DNA of 64,000 nt from an uncultured Sutterella sp. (GTDB taxonomy: Bacteria > Pseudomonadota > Gammaproteobacteria > Burkholderiales > Burkholderiaceae_F). The stretch is taken from contig UQUM01000004.1 of the NCBI GenBank assembly GCA_900544255.1, forward strand, positions 1 to 64,000. Direction: 5' to 3'. The notes under the pieces were generated by a model. That model searched no databases. It saw only the letters and a list, made by a program, of their open reading frames with translations, and was not told the DNA's origin. Position numbers and translations under genes: made by a program. The stretch's first letter is position 1. The number at the start of each line of letters is the position of its first letter. Below are positions 34,403-43,217 of the stretch, one piece after another.

Positions 34403-34435
34403 TGAACCTCACCAGAGGATTAGGATGGAGTGGGT

Positions 34436-35193
34436 TTAGACAAGCGTCAGCCCTGCGGTGATGATGGCCGCCGCGATCCAGCCCGCTACATGGTTCGGAC
34501 GCTGGAACTTGTTGGCGCACATCAGTTCGGAACCAGGCACCACCGGAATGACGGTGTTAAGCCCCGAGATCGGGCCGCCGGTCAAGAAGTACTGACCGAG
34601 GTTGCCGCAACGGCAACCGCCATCGGATCCGCACCGGCCCCGAGCACCAAGGTGCAGAAGGGAAGAATGATGGCTGCGGACGCGAGGTACGACTGCGTGA
34701 CGATGCCGGCCAACAGTGCGACGATGAACATCAGAAGCATCGGCGCCGTATTAAGAAGCGGCTTAAAGACTTCGCTCATCACGTCGAGCACGCCCGTGTT
34801 GTTGATGACGCCCGAGAGGAACATAAAGACCACGGTCGCCACGAACGGGATCGAAATCATCTTGACACCCTTCACCATGTCGGCTTCGGACTTCATGAGA
34901 TTGCGATGCGCCAGGATGATGACGAGCAGCGCGCAGGCAAAGCAGACGAGGAAGATGGGAAGTCCCGTGCTTGCGCCCACGAAGAGGCAGATGAAGGGAA
35001 CGAACGCCACCCAGGTCTTCACGGTCGCCTTGTCGCCTTCGCCTTCAAACTTTTCGAGAACGGCTTCCAACTGTTCCTTCGTGAACTTCATCGAGCCGCC
35101 CTTGGCGAGCACGTGACGGCGCATTCTCCAGAAGGCGCAGCCCATGATGGCAAATGCCGTCAGAGCACCCCAGACGTTCACCATGCCGAGATA
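34436..35193 (-). pseudogene. truncated and frameshifted inner-membrane carrier
   Basis: Reads as the C-terminal 250 residues of a multi-helix transporter of the SLC13/DcuC-like ion transporter type (FMFLSGVINNTGVLDVMSEV, AGIVTQSYLASAAIILPFC). Two lesions are visible: a frameshift near 34600, after which NLGQYFLTGGPISGLNTVIP to AAIITAGLTLV continues in another frame to the true stop at 34436, and loss of the whole 5' half at about 35190, where the sequence changes abruptly to the start of a LysR gene. Non-functional. Substrate unknown. Confidence 0.7.
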
Positions 35194-36092
35194 CTAATAT
35201 CGGCCCGTTCAACCTCAACACGCTCCGCGTCTTCACGACCGTGTTTGAAGAGGGAGGCGCCTCACGCGCCGCCATCCGTCTGAACGTGACGCAGTCCGCG
35301 GTTTCGGCGACGCTGCAGCAGTTACGGGAGCTCTATCACGATCCCCTTTTTGAACGCACGGGTCGGGGATTGACGCCGACGCTTTACGCAAAACAGATTT
35401 ATCCCATCATCACGGAGTCGCTTTCCCAACTCGACAACACGCTCAGCCGCTACGCAGGACGTCAGGAGCTCTTTGAAGGCCGCGCCGTTACGATCGGTAT
35501 GTCGGACGATTTTGAAATGGCGTTGGGGCCGCACCTCGTCACGATGACCAAAGAACTGCTTCCCGCGGGGCGCCTGCGTTTTAAGCAGACAAACACGCAA
35601 CTCGTAACCGAGATGCTGCTTGCGCGCGAGATCGACATCGCCATTACCGCGGGCGGCGTTTCCAACGACGCGCTGAATCACATTTCCGTAGGCACGGGTA
35701 CCTACGGCTGTCTCGTCGATCCGGCCGTTTTCAAAGTCCCCTTCACGCTTGAAAACTGCATCCTGCACGAACACATTCTGGTAGGCTTCAACGGCTTCGT
35801 GGGCGTCGTGAACGACGTACTGGAGCCCCTCGGCGCCCGACGTTCCGTGCGCGTTTCCACATCGCACTTTGCCGCCGTTCCCTATTTCCTACACGGCACC
35901 GACACCATCATCACCATACCGCGGCATGCCGCGAAAGCCACTGCGGAAATTTCCCCGATGCAGTACCACGAGTGCCCGGTCACTTATCCGAGCAATTCTG
36001 TGGAACTTCCTTGGCGGCGCACCTCGCGGCGCGATCCGATGTCAACGCGTCTCATCGAAGCCTTCAGCGAACGGCTGGCGCTAAAACTCTGA
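35154..36092 (+). CDS. LysR-family regulator with a rebuilt 5' end
   Basis: 312 residues: N-terminal helix-turn-helix (NLNTLRVFTTVFEEGGASRA to SAVSATLQQL) and a periplasmic-binding-like effector domain. The native start is missing: the first ten or so residues from the ATG at 35154 are antisense of the truncated transporter gene, and the LysR sequence proper begins near 35196. The product is complete from the second residue block of the HTH onward and might be made from the substitute start, but native promoter and start were lost in a deletion. Originally probably divergent from and regulating the transporter. Converges on the prepilin gene. Confidence 0.7.
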   Translation: MPSEHPRRSPCRDTNIGPFNLNTLRVFTTVFEEGGASRAAIRLNVTQSAVSATLQQLRELYHDPLFERTGRGLTPTLYAKQIYPIITESLSQLDNTLSRYAGRQELFEGRAVTIGMSDDFEMALGPHLVTMTKELLPAGRLRFKQTNTQLVTEMLLAREIDIAITAGGVSNDALNHISVGTGTYGCLVDPAVFKVPFTLENCILHEHILVGFNGFVGVVNDVLEPLGARRSVRVSTSHFAAVPYFLHGTDTIITIPRHAAKATAEISPMQYHECPVTYPSNSVELPWRRTSRRDPMSTRLIEAFSERLALKL

Positions 36093-36098
36093 CTCGCG

Positions 36099-37148
36099 TC
36101 AGGCGCCCGGCGTCAGTACATAGAACCGACCGTTGGTTGATTTTTCCAGAGTCGCCTTTCCGTCACGGGACTCAATGTCGCCGTACCCGCGGACAGGGCG
36201 ACCCTTCACCGCTTCCGTGTACCAGATGTCGAATTTGTAGACCTTTGTCGTCACTTGCGCCGATCCCTCCGGATACGACGACGGCTTTTCAGCCAGCGTA
36301 AAAGTCAGCCGGTTGCGCCACGTGCTTTTTCCAGTCACGGGATCCGTTGCCAAACCGCCGGCATCCCGTTCCATGCGCCAGATGACGGCGCTCGTATCAA
36401 ATCCTGCTGCCGCAAGCGCTTTGTTGACGAGTTCCGTCATGGAACCGATTTTTTTCTGCGTCGTCTCGTCCGTGCCATACTGATGCCGATTGTTCGTGAA
36501 GTCACCCACTGCCTCCGAATCGATGATGCCGGCGGTCGCCTCCGTAAAGAAACCGTCAATGGACGAAATGGCACCGTTGCCGATCTTCTGCTCGTACCCG
36601 GCCGTCTCACGATCCTTGCCGACCAGCCACTGCACCAACAAGTCCGCATTGTCCGACTTCACCAAAATTCGATCCGGTTCCGTGTTGTCACCCAACCCAT
36701 CAGACCCCGTTAAACCGTGCTCCGTGCACTCGACGGAGAATTGGTAGCCGGCATCGTCGTCGCCCTCGTATCTGACTTCGTAGAAACCGCCCGTCGGGCA
36801 AAGTTTCAGGCAGGCATTGCCTTCTCTGCAGTTGTCGCCGCCCAACTCGTGCAGCACGGACATCACGGCCTCATCCGGATTGGGAAACACTGATCGAAAA
36901 CTCTCGTCGATCTTTGTGAACGCCCAGCGCTGGTGCAGCGTCTTAATGACGAGCGACCGGTGATAGGCGCATTTCGTGGCGGCGGCCTGCGCCTGAATGT
37001 CGAAGTACTTCGGTACGGCTACCGCAGCGAGAATGCCGAGCAGCACCAGAACCATCACTACCTCAACAAACGTGAACCCACCGGCGCGACGAAGCCCCGC
37101 TCCGCGGCGGTACCGTACTTGCAGAAATATTGAGAGAATGGCAGTCAT
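36099..37148 (-). CDS. orphan type IV prepilin / pseudopilin-like protein
   Basis: 349 residues. It has a type III prepilin signal: basic leader ending RRAGG, then FTFVEVVMVLVLLGILAAVA as the N-terminal helix with Glu at position 5. The rest is a large periplasmic domain with four Cys (two in REGNACLKLCPTGG) that I do not recognise; it is much longer than a usual major pilin. No pilus assembly genes are nearby, so it depends on a prepilin peptidase elsewhere. The 3' end is 6 bp from the convergent LysR gene. Confidence 0.75.
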   Translation of the reverse strand: MTAILSIFLQVRYRRGAGLRRAGGFTFVEVVMVLVLLGILAAVAVPKYFDIQAQAAATKCAYHRSLVIKTLHQRWAFTKIDESFRSVFPNPDEAVMSVLHELGGDNCREGNACLKLCPTGGFYEVRYEGDDDAGYQFSVECTEHGLTGSDGLGDNTEPDRILVKSDNADLLVQWLVGKDRETAGYEQKIGNGAISSIDGFFTEATAGIIDSEAVGDFTNNRHQYGTDETTQKKIGSMTELVNKALAAAGFDTSAVIWRMERDAGGLATDPVTGKSTWRNRLTFTLAEKPSSYPEGSAQVTTKVYKFDIWYTEAVKGRPVRGYGDIESRDGKATLEKSTNGRFYVLTPGA

Positions 37149-37236
37149 GCCGAAATTTTATCTGAAAACAAAGCCTGACCACCTACAGAAATCCACTGAA
37201 TTTCAGTGTACCGACAACGACTTTTCAGCACACTCT

Positions 37237-37278
37237 AAAAACGGACGGCCGCCGAAAGTTTCCCCTCGGCGGCCGTCC
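37237..37278 (-). terminator. strong terminator of dmsAB
   Basis: Perfect 13-bp stem GGACGGCCGCCGA (37243-37255) / TCGGCGGCCGTCC (37266-37278), followed on the minus strand by GTTTTTAG. Confidence 0.9.
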
Positions 37279-37306
37279 ATCATCACGTCAAACGACGTCG
37301 GTCAAA

Positions 37307-37918
37307 TCAGAAGCGGTGTTCTTCCCCGCCTTCGAAATCGACGGGCTTTGCACGCTTACAAGGTTTGATGACGAGGCTCGGATGCGTTTCTTCCTCAGAA
37401 GGCAACGGCGCAATCGCTGCGAGCGTTCCGTGCTTGCGACGCAGCTCTTCGATGTCGCCGAATTCGAGCGCGCGTTCCGGGCAGCTTTCCACGCACACGG
37501 GCTGACCGCCCTTGGACGTGCGGGCGACGCACCCGTCGCACTTACGCATTTTCTTTGCAACCTTATCCAACTGAGGCGCGCCGTAGGGGCAGGCCGCGGC
37601 ACAAGCGCCGCACCCGATGCACTTGGCGGTGTCGATCACGACAAGTCCGTCTTCCGCACGCTTGTAGTGCGCCTTCGTCGGGCACACCTTCACGCAGGCG
37701 GGATCGGCGCATTCATTGCAACCCATCGAGACGTAGTACGCAAAGACATTCTGACGCCACGTACCATCCCAATTTTTCTTCCACTCGCCGCCTTCGTACT
37801 CGACGACGCGGCGCAGGTTCAGACCCACGGGGGTGTTGTTCAAATCCGCACACGCGACCGAACAGGTACGGCAGCCGGCGCAGCGGGTAGTATCAATGTA
37901 AAAGCCTTTCTGTGTCAT
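37307..37918 (-). CDS. dmsB: DmsB-type iron-sulfur subunit
   Basis: 203-residue ferredoxin-like electron-transfer subunit with four 4Fe-4S Cys groups: CAGCRTCSVAC, CNECADPACVKVC, CIGCGACAAAC and CDGC with CVESCP. Length and spacing match DmsB of DMSO reductase. It starts 15 bp behind the catalytic subunit gene with a GGAGG site. The family carries electrons from a membrane anchor to the molybdoenzyme; no anchor gene (dmsC) follows, since the next features are a terminator and a prepilin gene. Confidence 0.9.
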   Translation of the reverse strand: MTQKGFYIDTTRCAGCRTCSVACADLNNTPVGLNLRRVVEYEGGEWKKNWDGTWRQNVFAYYVSMGCNECADPACVKVCPTKAHYKRAEDGLVVIDTAKCIGCGACAAACPYGAPQLDKVAKKMRKCDGCVARTSKGGQPVCVESCPERALEFGDIEELRRKHGTLAAIAPLPSEEETHPSLVIKPCKRAKPVDFEGGEEHRF

Positions 37919-37933
37919 TTTTTCCTCCCGCTT

Positions 37934-40309
37934 TTAGGCCTTGCGAACGTCAACCAAAATGTTGTGCTGGGCGTTGCCCTTGGCGTACGGACTCGGCCGA
38001 TGCGCCGTGAGCGTGTTGATGCAGCCGCCGACGTCAACGCGTTTGCCGTTGATGACTTCGGGCTTGTACCAAGCGCCCTGCGGAATCGTGATGACGCCGG
38101 GCATGATGCGGGGCGTGACGCGCGCGGGAAGCTGCACGATGCCGCGGTCGTTAAAGACCTGCACCGTGTCGCCGTCTTCGATGCCGCGCTTTTCCGCGTC
38201 CAACGGATTCATGAACACCACGTCCGGATGCAGATCGCGCAGGTGCGGCAGGTTATGGAACGTCGAATGGATGCGCCCGTGGCCGTGGAACCCGAAACAC
38301 TGCAGCGGGTACTTCTTTGCCAGCGGATCGCCCGGCATATCCCAGGTGCGCCAGAAGACGGGGATGGGCGAAATGACGTCGCCCTCGGCCAACTTCCAGT
38401 CCGCCGTTTCTTTCGCGAGCCGTTCGGAATAGATTTCGATCTTGCCCGAGGGCGTCTTCAATTTATTCTTTCCCGGATCACGGCGGAACGCTTCCAAGGC
38501 AATCGGATCCTTACGGTAGCCCCAGACCTTCGCCATGCCGTTCTTCCAGAACGTGTCGAAATCCGGGAGCTGCGGCACCTTCTTGCGGGTTTCGTCGTAG
38601 CACCACCGCACCCACTCTTCCTGCGTGCGGCCTTCGGTGAATTTCTCTTCCAGACCGAGTTTGGCGGCAATCAAGCGGCAGATTTCCCAGCTCGGCTTTT
38701 CTTCAAAGCGCGGTTCCACCGCCTTCTGAATGGCGAGCATTTCCGCAACGTCGCCGTGGCTGCCGCCCTGACAGGCCGCGTCGTTCGTTTCGGGGCCCAG
38801 CGTATCCGGCAGCAGAATGTCGGCGTAGCGGCACGAAGGCGTCATCATGTTGTCGCAGACCACGACGAATTCGAGTTTCGTCTCATCCTGCAACACCTTG
38901 TCCGTCCAGTTGCAGTCACCGTGCTGATTGATCATGGTGTTGCCGCCGGAGTTGACGATCATCTTGATGTTCTGCGTGAGCTTTTCCGCGCCCTTCAAGG
39001 CGTCCGTCCGGCGCGTCATTTCCTTGCCGCGCAGAATCGCATCCGTCCAGAGGTACACGGGGATCGTCGCCTTCACGGGGTTCTTGCCCACCGGGAGATA
39101 CACCGCGGGGAAGGAGGTATTGCCTTCATGCGCCCCGGTGTTCGTACCGGGCAAACCCACCTGCCCCAAAAGAATCGGCACCATCGCCACGGCACGCGCC
39201 GTTTCTTCGCCGTTGGCCTGGCGTTGCGGCCCCCAGCCTTGCGACACGAACAAGGGCTTCGTCTTCGCCATTTCACGGGCGAGATTGCGGATCACGTCCA
39301 CGGGGATGCCGGTAATCTTCGAAGCCCATTCCGGCGTCTTCGGGGTCTTGTCTTTGCCGTGCCCCAGGATGTAGCTCTTGTAGTCGCCGTTTTTGGGTGC
39401 GGACGCGGGAAGCGTCTTCGCGTCGTAACCCACGCAGTACTTGTCAAGAAACGCCTGATCCACCCAGTTATGGGTAATGAATTCGTAGGCCAAAGCACCG
39501 ATCAGCGCAGCGTCGGTACCGGGGCGGATCGGAATCCACTGATCGGCGCGCGTCGAGGCCGTATCCGTAAAGCACGGATCAATCACGATGATGCGCGGAC
39601 GCTTTTTCGTGAGAGCCGCATCGATCTGAAAACCCTTACCGCCGCCCGAAGGACGCGTCACCGAGGGATTGTTCCCAAAGAGCACATAGAGTTCAGCATT
39701 CGCGATCTGAGAAGGCAGCGACGAGGGACGACCGCCGTAAGTCAGCGGGAAGGAGGCCGAACCCTGGGCGTTTGAATACGAGCCGTAATACTTGAGGAAC
39801 CCGCCCATCAAATTCATGAGGCGCTGCCAAGCGCGGCGCGAGCTCACCAAGGACTGCTGACCGGAGCAGTACTGCCAATAAATGGCTTCGTTGCCATAGG
39901 CATCGCGGATCCGCGTCCATTCACGGGCAATGGTTTCCACGGCTTCGTCCCACGTGATGCGTTCGAACTTCCCTTCGCCGCGCTTACCGACACGCTTCAT
40001 CGGGTACTTCAGACGATCGGGCGAATAAATGCGCTCCCGCATGGAACGGCCGCGCTGGCAGGCGCGGATCTGACGGGGCCCGAGCGTGTCGGGCTGGGTG
40101 TTATCCGTTTCGATGCGGATCACCTGACCGTTCTTGGTGTAGCAGCGCAGGGGGCAACGCTGACCGCAGTTAATCACGCAGGCGCACCAGCGGTAGGTAC
40201 CGTAGTCGTCCACGGCAGCAGCGACGGCTTTGGCCAAAGGCGTCATGACGAAACCCGCCGCTGCGGCGGCCGCAAGCAACGTTCGTCGGGAAACCGAGAG
40301 CGAAATCAT
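37934..40309 (-). CDS. dmsA: DmsA-type molybdopterin oxidoreductase, catalytic subunit
   Basis: Tat-exported (VSRRTLLAAAAAAGF) bis-MGD enzyme of 791 residues. An N-terminal cluster motif CACVINCGQRCPLRC to ACQRGRS and the stretch RLKYPMKRVGKRGEGKFER match E. coli DmsA closely. The Ser of GSYSNAQGSASF sits at the Mo-ligand position, as in the DMSO reductase group. Terminal domain PVFWRTWDMPGD to NTLTAHRPSPYAKGNAQHN is typical. The acceptor (DMSO, TMAO, methionine sulfoxide or other) cannot be told. GGAGATAG site. An AraC-like regulator gene lies 175 bp upstream, same strand. Confidence 0.9.
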   Translation of the reverse strand: MISLSVSRRTLLAAAAAAGFVMTPLAKAVAAAVDDYGTYRWCACVINCGQRCPLRCYTKNGQVIRIETDNTQPDTLGPRQIRACQRGRSMRERIYSPDRLKYPMKRVGKRGEGKFERITWDEAVETIAREWTRIRDAYGNEAIYWQYCSGQQSLVSSRRAWQRLMNLMGGFLKYYGSYSNAQGSASFPLTYGGRPSSLPSQIANAELYVLFGNNPSVTRPSGGGKGFQIDAALTKKRPRIIVIDPCFTDTASTRADQWIPIRPGTDAALIGALAYEFITHNWVDQAFLDKYCVGYDAKTLPASAPKNGDYKSYILGHGKDKTPKTPEWASKITGIPVDVIRNLAREMAKTKPLFVSQGWGPQRQANGEETARAVAMVPILLGQVGLPGTNTGAHEGNTSFPAVYLPVGKNPVKATIPVYLWTDAILRGKEMTRRTDALKGAEKLTQNIKMIVNSGGNTMINQHGDCNWTDKVLQDETKLEFVVVCDNMMTPSCRYADILLPDTLGPETNDAACQGGSHGDVAEMLAIQKAVEPRFEEKPSWEICRLIAAKLGLEEKFTEGRTQEEWVRWCYDETRKKVPQLPDFDTFWKNGMAKVWGYRKDPIALEAFRRDPGKNKLKTPSGKIEIYSERLAKETADWKLAEGDVISPIPVFWRTWDMPGDPLAKKYPLQCFGFHGHGRIHSTFHNLPHLRDLHPDVVFMNPLDAEKRGIEDGDTVQVFNDRGIVQLPARVTPRIMPGVITIPQGAWYKPEVINGKRVDVGGCINTLTAHRPSPYAKGNAQHNILVDVRKA

Positions 40310-40484
40310 TTTCTATCTCCTGGAAAAGTGTGAGGGCAGCCGAACCGTGTTGTTTTTTTGAGGTCGGATTCGGCCGATTTTTTCGAGGAAGATGCTAACG
40401 GGAAGCCCGCGGTTTCACTAAACGATTTTCGGACACGTCATACGCATTTTTGGACAACGTCGTTTTACCTAAAACAAACAACGA

Positions 40485-41156
40485 CTAGCCCTCCGAGTCG
40501 GAAACCGTCACCGTCGGCACAATGAGCTGATGCGTTTTTACGTACTCGCCGGGCGTCATGCCGAAACGCTTGGCAAACGCGCGGATAAACGCGGACGTCG
40601 TCTTAAACCCGGCCGATCCCGCCGTCGCTTCCACCGAAAACCCCGCCGCAAGATCGTCCAACGCATACAGCATCACGCAGTGCTGCCGCCATTCGCCGTA
40701 TGCTGCCAAGACTTCTTCAATGATGATGCTCGCAAGGCGTTTTGCATGAATGCCTTTGTCCGTGGTGCCGTAAACCGCAGCGAAGTGTTTGAGCATCTCA
40801 GCCGTCATAGGATTCAAAAAGCAGCGCAACGGCTCCCCGGGCATCTTCCGTGCCACTTCCGGCGCAATGTGCAGCGACAATGATTTCGTATCCATCGCCT
40901 GCACCACATTGTGCGGACACCCCGGCGGCACCCAGACCGCGCAGCGCGACGGCACAGCGACAAACCCGTCCGCCAACTCCAACCCGTAGCGTCCGCCTTC
41001 GATCCGCATCCCGATCATTCCCGTCGGATGCGTGTGCAGCGCCCGGCGCCCATGACTGTCGATCGTCGAAGCAAAAACGGCCGAAAACGCATACGGCGTC
41101 GTGTCGTTGAGATCGATGTTTTCCGGCCAGGCAACCGGACGAGCGGCAAGCGGCAT
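40485..41156 (-). CDS. AraC-family regulator lacking the first helix-turn-helix
   Basis: 223 residues. An N-terminal cupin-like sensor (about 20-110; HTHPTGMIGMRIEGG, VWVPPGCPHNV) is followed by a helical linker and only the second half of the AraC DNA-binding domain (EWRQHCVMLYALDDLAAGF to SAFIRAFAKRFGMTPGEYV). Homologues have about 50 more residues with the first HTH between RLASIIIEEVL and the EWRQ segment; here AAYG joins them in frame. DNA binding should be impaired. It follows sstT by 66 bp and precedes dmsA on the same strand. Confidence 0.75.
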   Translation of the reverse strand: MPLAARPVAWPENIDLNDTTPYAFSAVFASTIDSHGRRALHTHPTGMIGMRIEGGRYGLELADGFVAVPSRCAVWVPPGCPHNVVQAMDTKSLSLHIAPEVARKMPGEPLRCFLNPMTAEMLKHFAAVYGTTDKGIHAKRLASIIIEEVLAAYGEWRQHCVMLYALDDLAAGFSVEATAGSAGFKTTSAFIRAFAKRFGMTPGEYVKTHQLIVPTVTVSDSEG

Positions 41157-41222
41157 CTCTTTTCTCTAAAAAATGGGGATGACGGAACTCTACATGTCAT
41201 GCGACATTGCAGTGCCTCCCCC

Positions 41223-42494
41223 TCAATCATCGTTAAAACGACGATATTTCGCCTCAGCCTCTGCCTCCAGGCGTTTGGCCCGCTTACAGGCCGCCGCCGT
41301 AAAGAGCACGTCGGACGACGAATTGAGCCCCGTCTCACAGGAGTCCTGCAGCACGCTGATGATGAAGCCCACGGCCACCACCTGCATCGACACGGCGCTG
41401 TCAATCCCGAACAAACTGCAGGCCAAGGGAATCAGCATCAGGGAGCCCCCGGGCACCCCGGCCGTCCCGCAGGCACACACTGACGCCAACAAAGACAAGA
41501 GTACCGCCGTAATAAAGTGCACTTCAATGCCCAACGTATGGCACGCCGACAGCGTGAGCACCGTAATCGTCACCGCGGCGCCCGCCATATTGATGGTGGA
41601 ACCCAACGGAATCGACACCCCGAACGTGTCTTCGGGGAGATTCAGTTTGCGGCACAGATTCATGTTCACCGGAATGTTGGCGGCGGAGGAACGCGTGAAA
41701 AACGCCATCACGCCGGATTCTTTAAGAACCGTAAACGTCAGCGGATAGGGATTTTCTTTCGTGCAGTACCAAACGATGAGGGGGTTCAGTACCAGCGCCA
41801 CAAAGGCCATGCACCCCAAAAGAAGACCCAAGAGCTGCGCATAACCCACGAGAACGCTGAAGCCTTCCGTCGCGAGCGTATTCGCCACCAAACCGAAAAT
41901 CCCGATGGGGGCGCAACGGATTACGACGTGCACGATGAATTCCACGCCGCCCGCGAGGTCATTCAGAATTTCACGGGTGCGGTTCGAAGCCTTCTTGAGC
42001 GCAATGCCGAGCCCGGCGCCCCACGTGAGAATCCCGATGTAGTTGCCGGTCAAAAGCGCATGAACCGGATTGTCCACGGCTGATAAAAAGAGCGTCTTCA
42101 GAACGGATCCCACCCCTTCGGGCGCTGCGGCTTTAGCGCCTTCAACCGCGAGCTGAATCGTCACGGGGAACGCGAAACTTGCGAGCACCGCCGTCACCGC
42201 GGCACAGAACGTCCCGACGCAGTAGAGGACGAGAATGGGCTTCACGTGCGTTTCCACGTCAACGTCCTGATTGGCGATTGCCGCAGAAACGAGAGCCAGC
42301 ACGAGAACCGGTGCCACGGCCTTTAAAGCGGATACAAAAAGCGTACCGAGAAACCCGGCGTCCGCAGCCAAACCCGGCATAAAGTACGCCGTCAGCGTCC
42401 CCAAAATAAGCGCCACGACAATCTGTCGGATGAGAGAACCGCCCATAATGAAGGGCATGGCGCGGCTCAAAAGTGTTTTCTTTTCTTTCTTCAT
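41223..42494 (-). CDS. sstT: serine/threonine:Na+ symporter SstT, copy 1
   Basis: 423-residue inner-membrane dicarboxylate/amino-acid:cation symporter. Family hallmarks are FFTRSSAANIPVNM (serine-rich re-entrant loop), GVSIPLGSTINMAGAAVTIT and GTAGVPGGSLMLIPLACSLF. It imports serine and threonine with sodium. The second copy at 43.7 kb is closely similar across the whole length. It may be co-transcribed with the AraC-like gene 66 bp downstream. Confidence 0.9.
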   Translation of the reverse strand: MKKEKKTLLSRAMPFIMGGSLIRQIVVALILGTLTAYFMPGLAADAGFLGTLFVSALKAVAPVLVLALVSAAIANQDVDVETHVKPILVLYCVGTFCAAVTAVLASFAFPVTIQLAVEGAKAAAPEGVGSVLKTLFLSAVDNPVHALLTGNYIGILTWGAGLGIALKKASNRTREILNDLAGGVEFIVHVVIRCAPIGIFGLVANTLATEGFSVLVGYAQLLGLLLGCMAFVALVLNPLIVWYCTKENPYPLTFTVLKESGVMAFFTRSSAANIPVNMNLCRKLNLPEDTFGVSIPLGSTINMAGAAVTITVLTLSACHTLGIEVHFITAVLLSLLASVCACGTAGVPGGSLMLIPLACSLFGIDSAVSMQVVAVGFIISVLQDSCETGLNSSSDVLFTAAACKRAKRLEAEAEAKYRRFNDD

Positions 42495-42544
42495 CGCCTT
42501 TTTTTCCTGTTGATCGAGCCCGTTGTTCGATTTTCTTGCGAATC

Positions 42545-42573
42545 TAAAAAAGCCGGGCTTTGCGAGTCCGGCT
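42545..42573 (-). terminator. terminator of the toxin-antitoxin operon
   Basis: AGCCGG (42551-42556) / CCGGCT (42568-42573), followed on the minus strand by TTTTTTAG. Located between the toxin gene stop (42709) and sstT copy 1. Confidence 0.75.
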
Positions 42574-42708
42574 CGGGCTACGGCGTGTGATAAAGAAAGA
42601 ATACGCGAAGACTGCGTAAAAAATCAAACCATAAGTGACTAGATTGCAATAAAAATTTATGGCTTTCCCAGAAAAAAACGTATTTGATGCTTCCTATATC
42701 AGTCTACA

Positions 42709-42966
42709 TCAATAGTGATGACGACAGGCGATGATCGTCACACTATCTTCAGCGAAAACATAAACCAAACGATGCTCATCGGTGATTCTTCGACTCCAAG
42801 CTCCTGCCAGCTCATACTTCAACGCCTCCGGCTTTCCCATGCCTTCAGTTGGGTGCCTAAGCGTATCTCTGATGAGAGTGTTTATTTTCTTGACTATCTT
42901 TCTATCAACTTCCTGCCAATAACAATAATCATCCCAACCACCGCTGTACCAGACCAGTTTCATCAT
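42709..42966 (-). CDS. yoeB: YoeB-family mRNA interferase toxin
   Basis: 85-residue ribosome-dependent RNase. The conserved set KPEALKYELAGAWSRRI (catalytic Glu and Arg), DEHRLVYVF and terminal CRHHY (general acid/base His and Tyr) matches E. coli YoeB closely. The start ATG overlaps the antitoxin stop as ATGA; a second ATG follows directly. All catalytic residues are intact, so it is probably active. Confidence 0.9.
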   Translation of the reverse strand: MMKLVWYSGGWDDYCYWQEVDRKIVKKINTLIRDTLRHPTEGMGKPEALKYELAGAWSRRITDEHRLVYVFAEDSVTIIACRHHY

Positions 42967-43217
42967 GGTACCTCTGTCAGCGTGTGGGTTTCCAGATTTC
43001 TCTTGTGCCGAACATCATCCAACGCCTGCTTTAGGTATTCCATGTTTCCTTTCGAATAGAAAGGATCTGCCACAGGCTTAAACGGGAATCCGTTACTGGC
43101 AACAATCTGTTTCAAAAGGATTCTGACAGCCGTCGTCATATCCATGCCTATCTGGTTCAATACCATCACAGCATCGTTACGCAACGCATCATCAACACGT
43201 ACTTGAATATTTGCCAT
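42963..43217 (-). CDS. RelB/DinJ-family antitoxin
   Basis: 84 residues: N-terminal ribbon-helix-helix (ANIQVRVDDALRNDAVMVLN) as in DinJ/RelB and a C-terminal segment expected to wrap the toxin. YoeB toxins usually pair with YefM/Phd antitoxins; here the partner is of the RelB/DinJ type. The gene overlaps the toxin gene by 4 bp. ATTGC-CAACA-GCAAT (43234-43248) just upstream is a small inverted repeat that could be its operator. Confidence 0.85.
   Translation of the reverse strand: MANIQVRVDDALRNDAVMVLNQIGMDMTTAVRILLKQIVASNGFPFKPVADPFYSKGNMEYLKQALDDVRHKRNLETHTLTEVP

Noticed and set aside
37316..39775. An 819-codon plus-strand frame opposite dmsA/dmsB
   Set aside because: Pure shadow of the GC-rich codon structure of dmsA: Arg/His/Gly-rich, no motif, no ribosome site, while the minus strand holds a perfect DmsA/DmsB pair.
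40440..40484. Hairpin GTCGTT/AACGAC after the AraC-like gene
   Set aside because: Partial pairing only and no T-run on the minus strand; too weak to call a terminator.
41980..42000. GGTTCGAA-like T-loop sequence suggesting a tRNA
   Set aside because: It lies inside sstT coding sequence (both copies) and has no cloverleaf around it.
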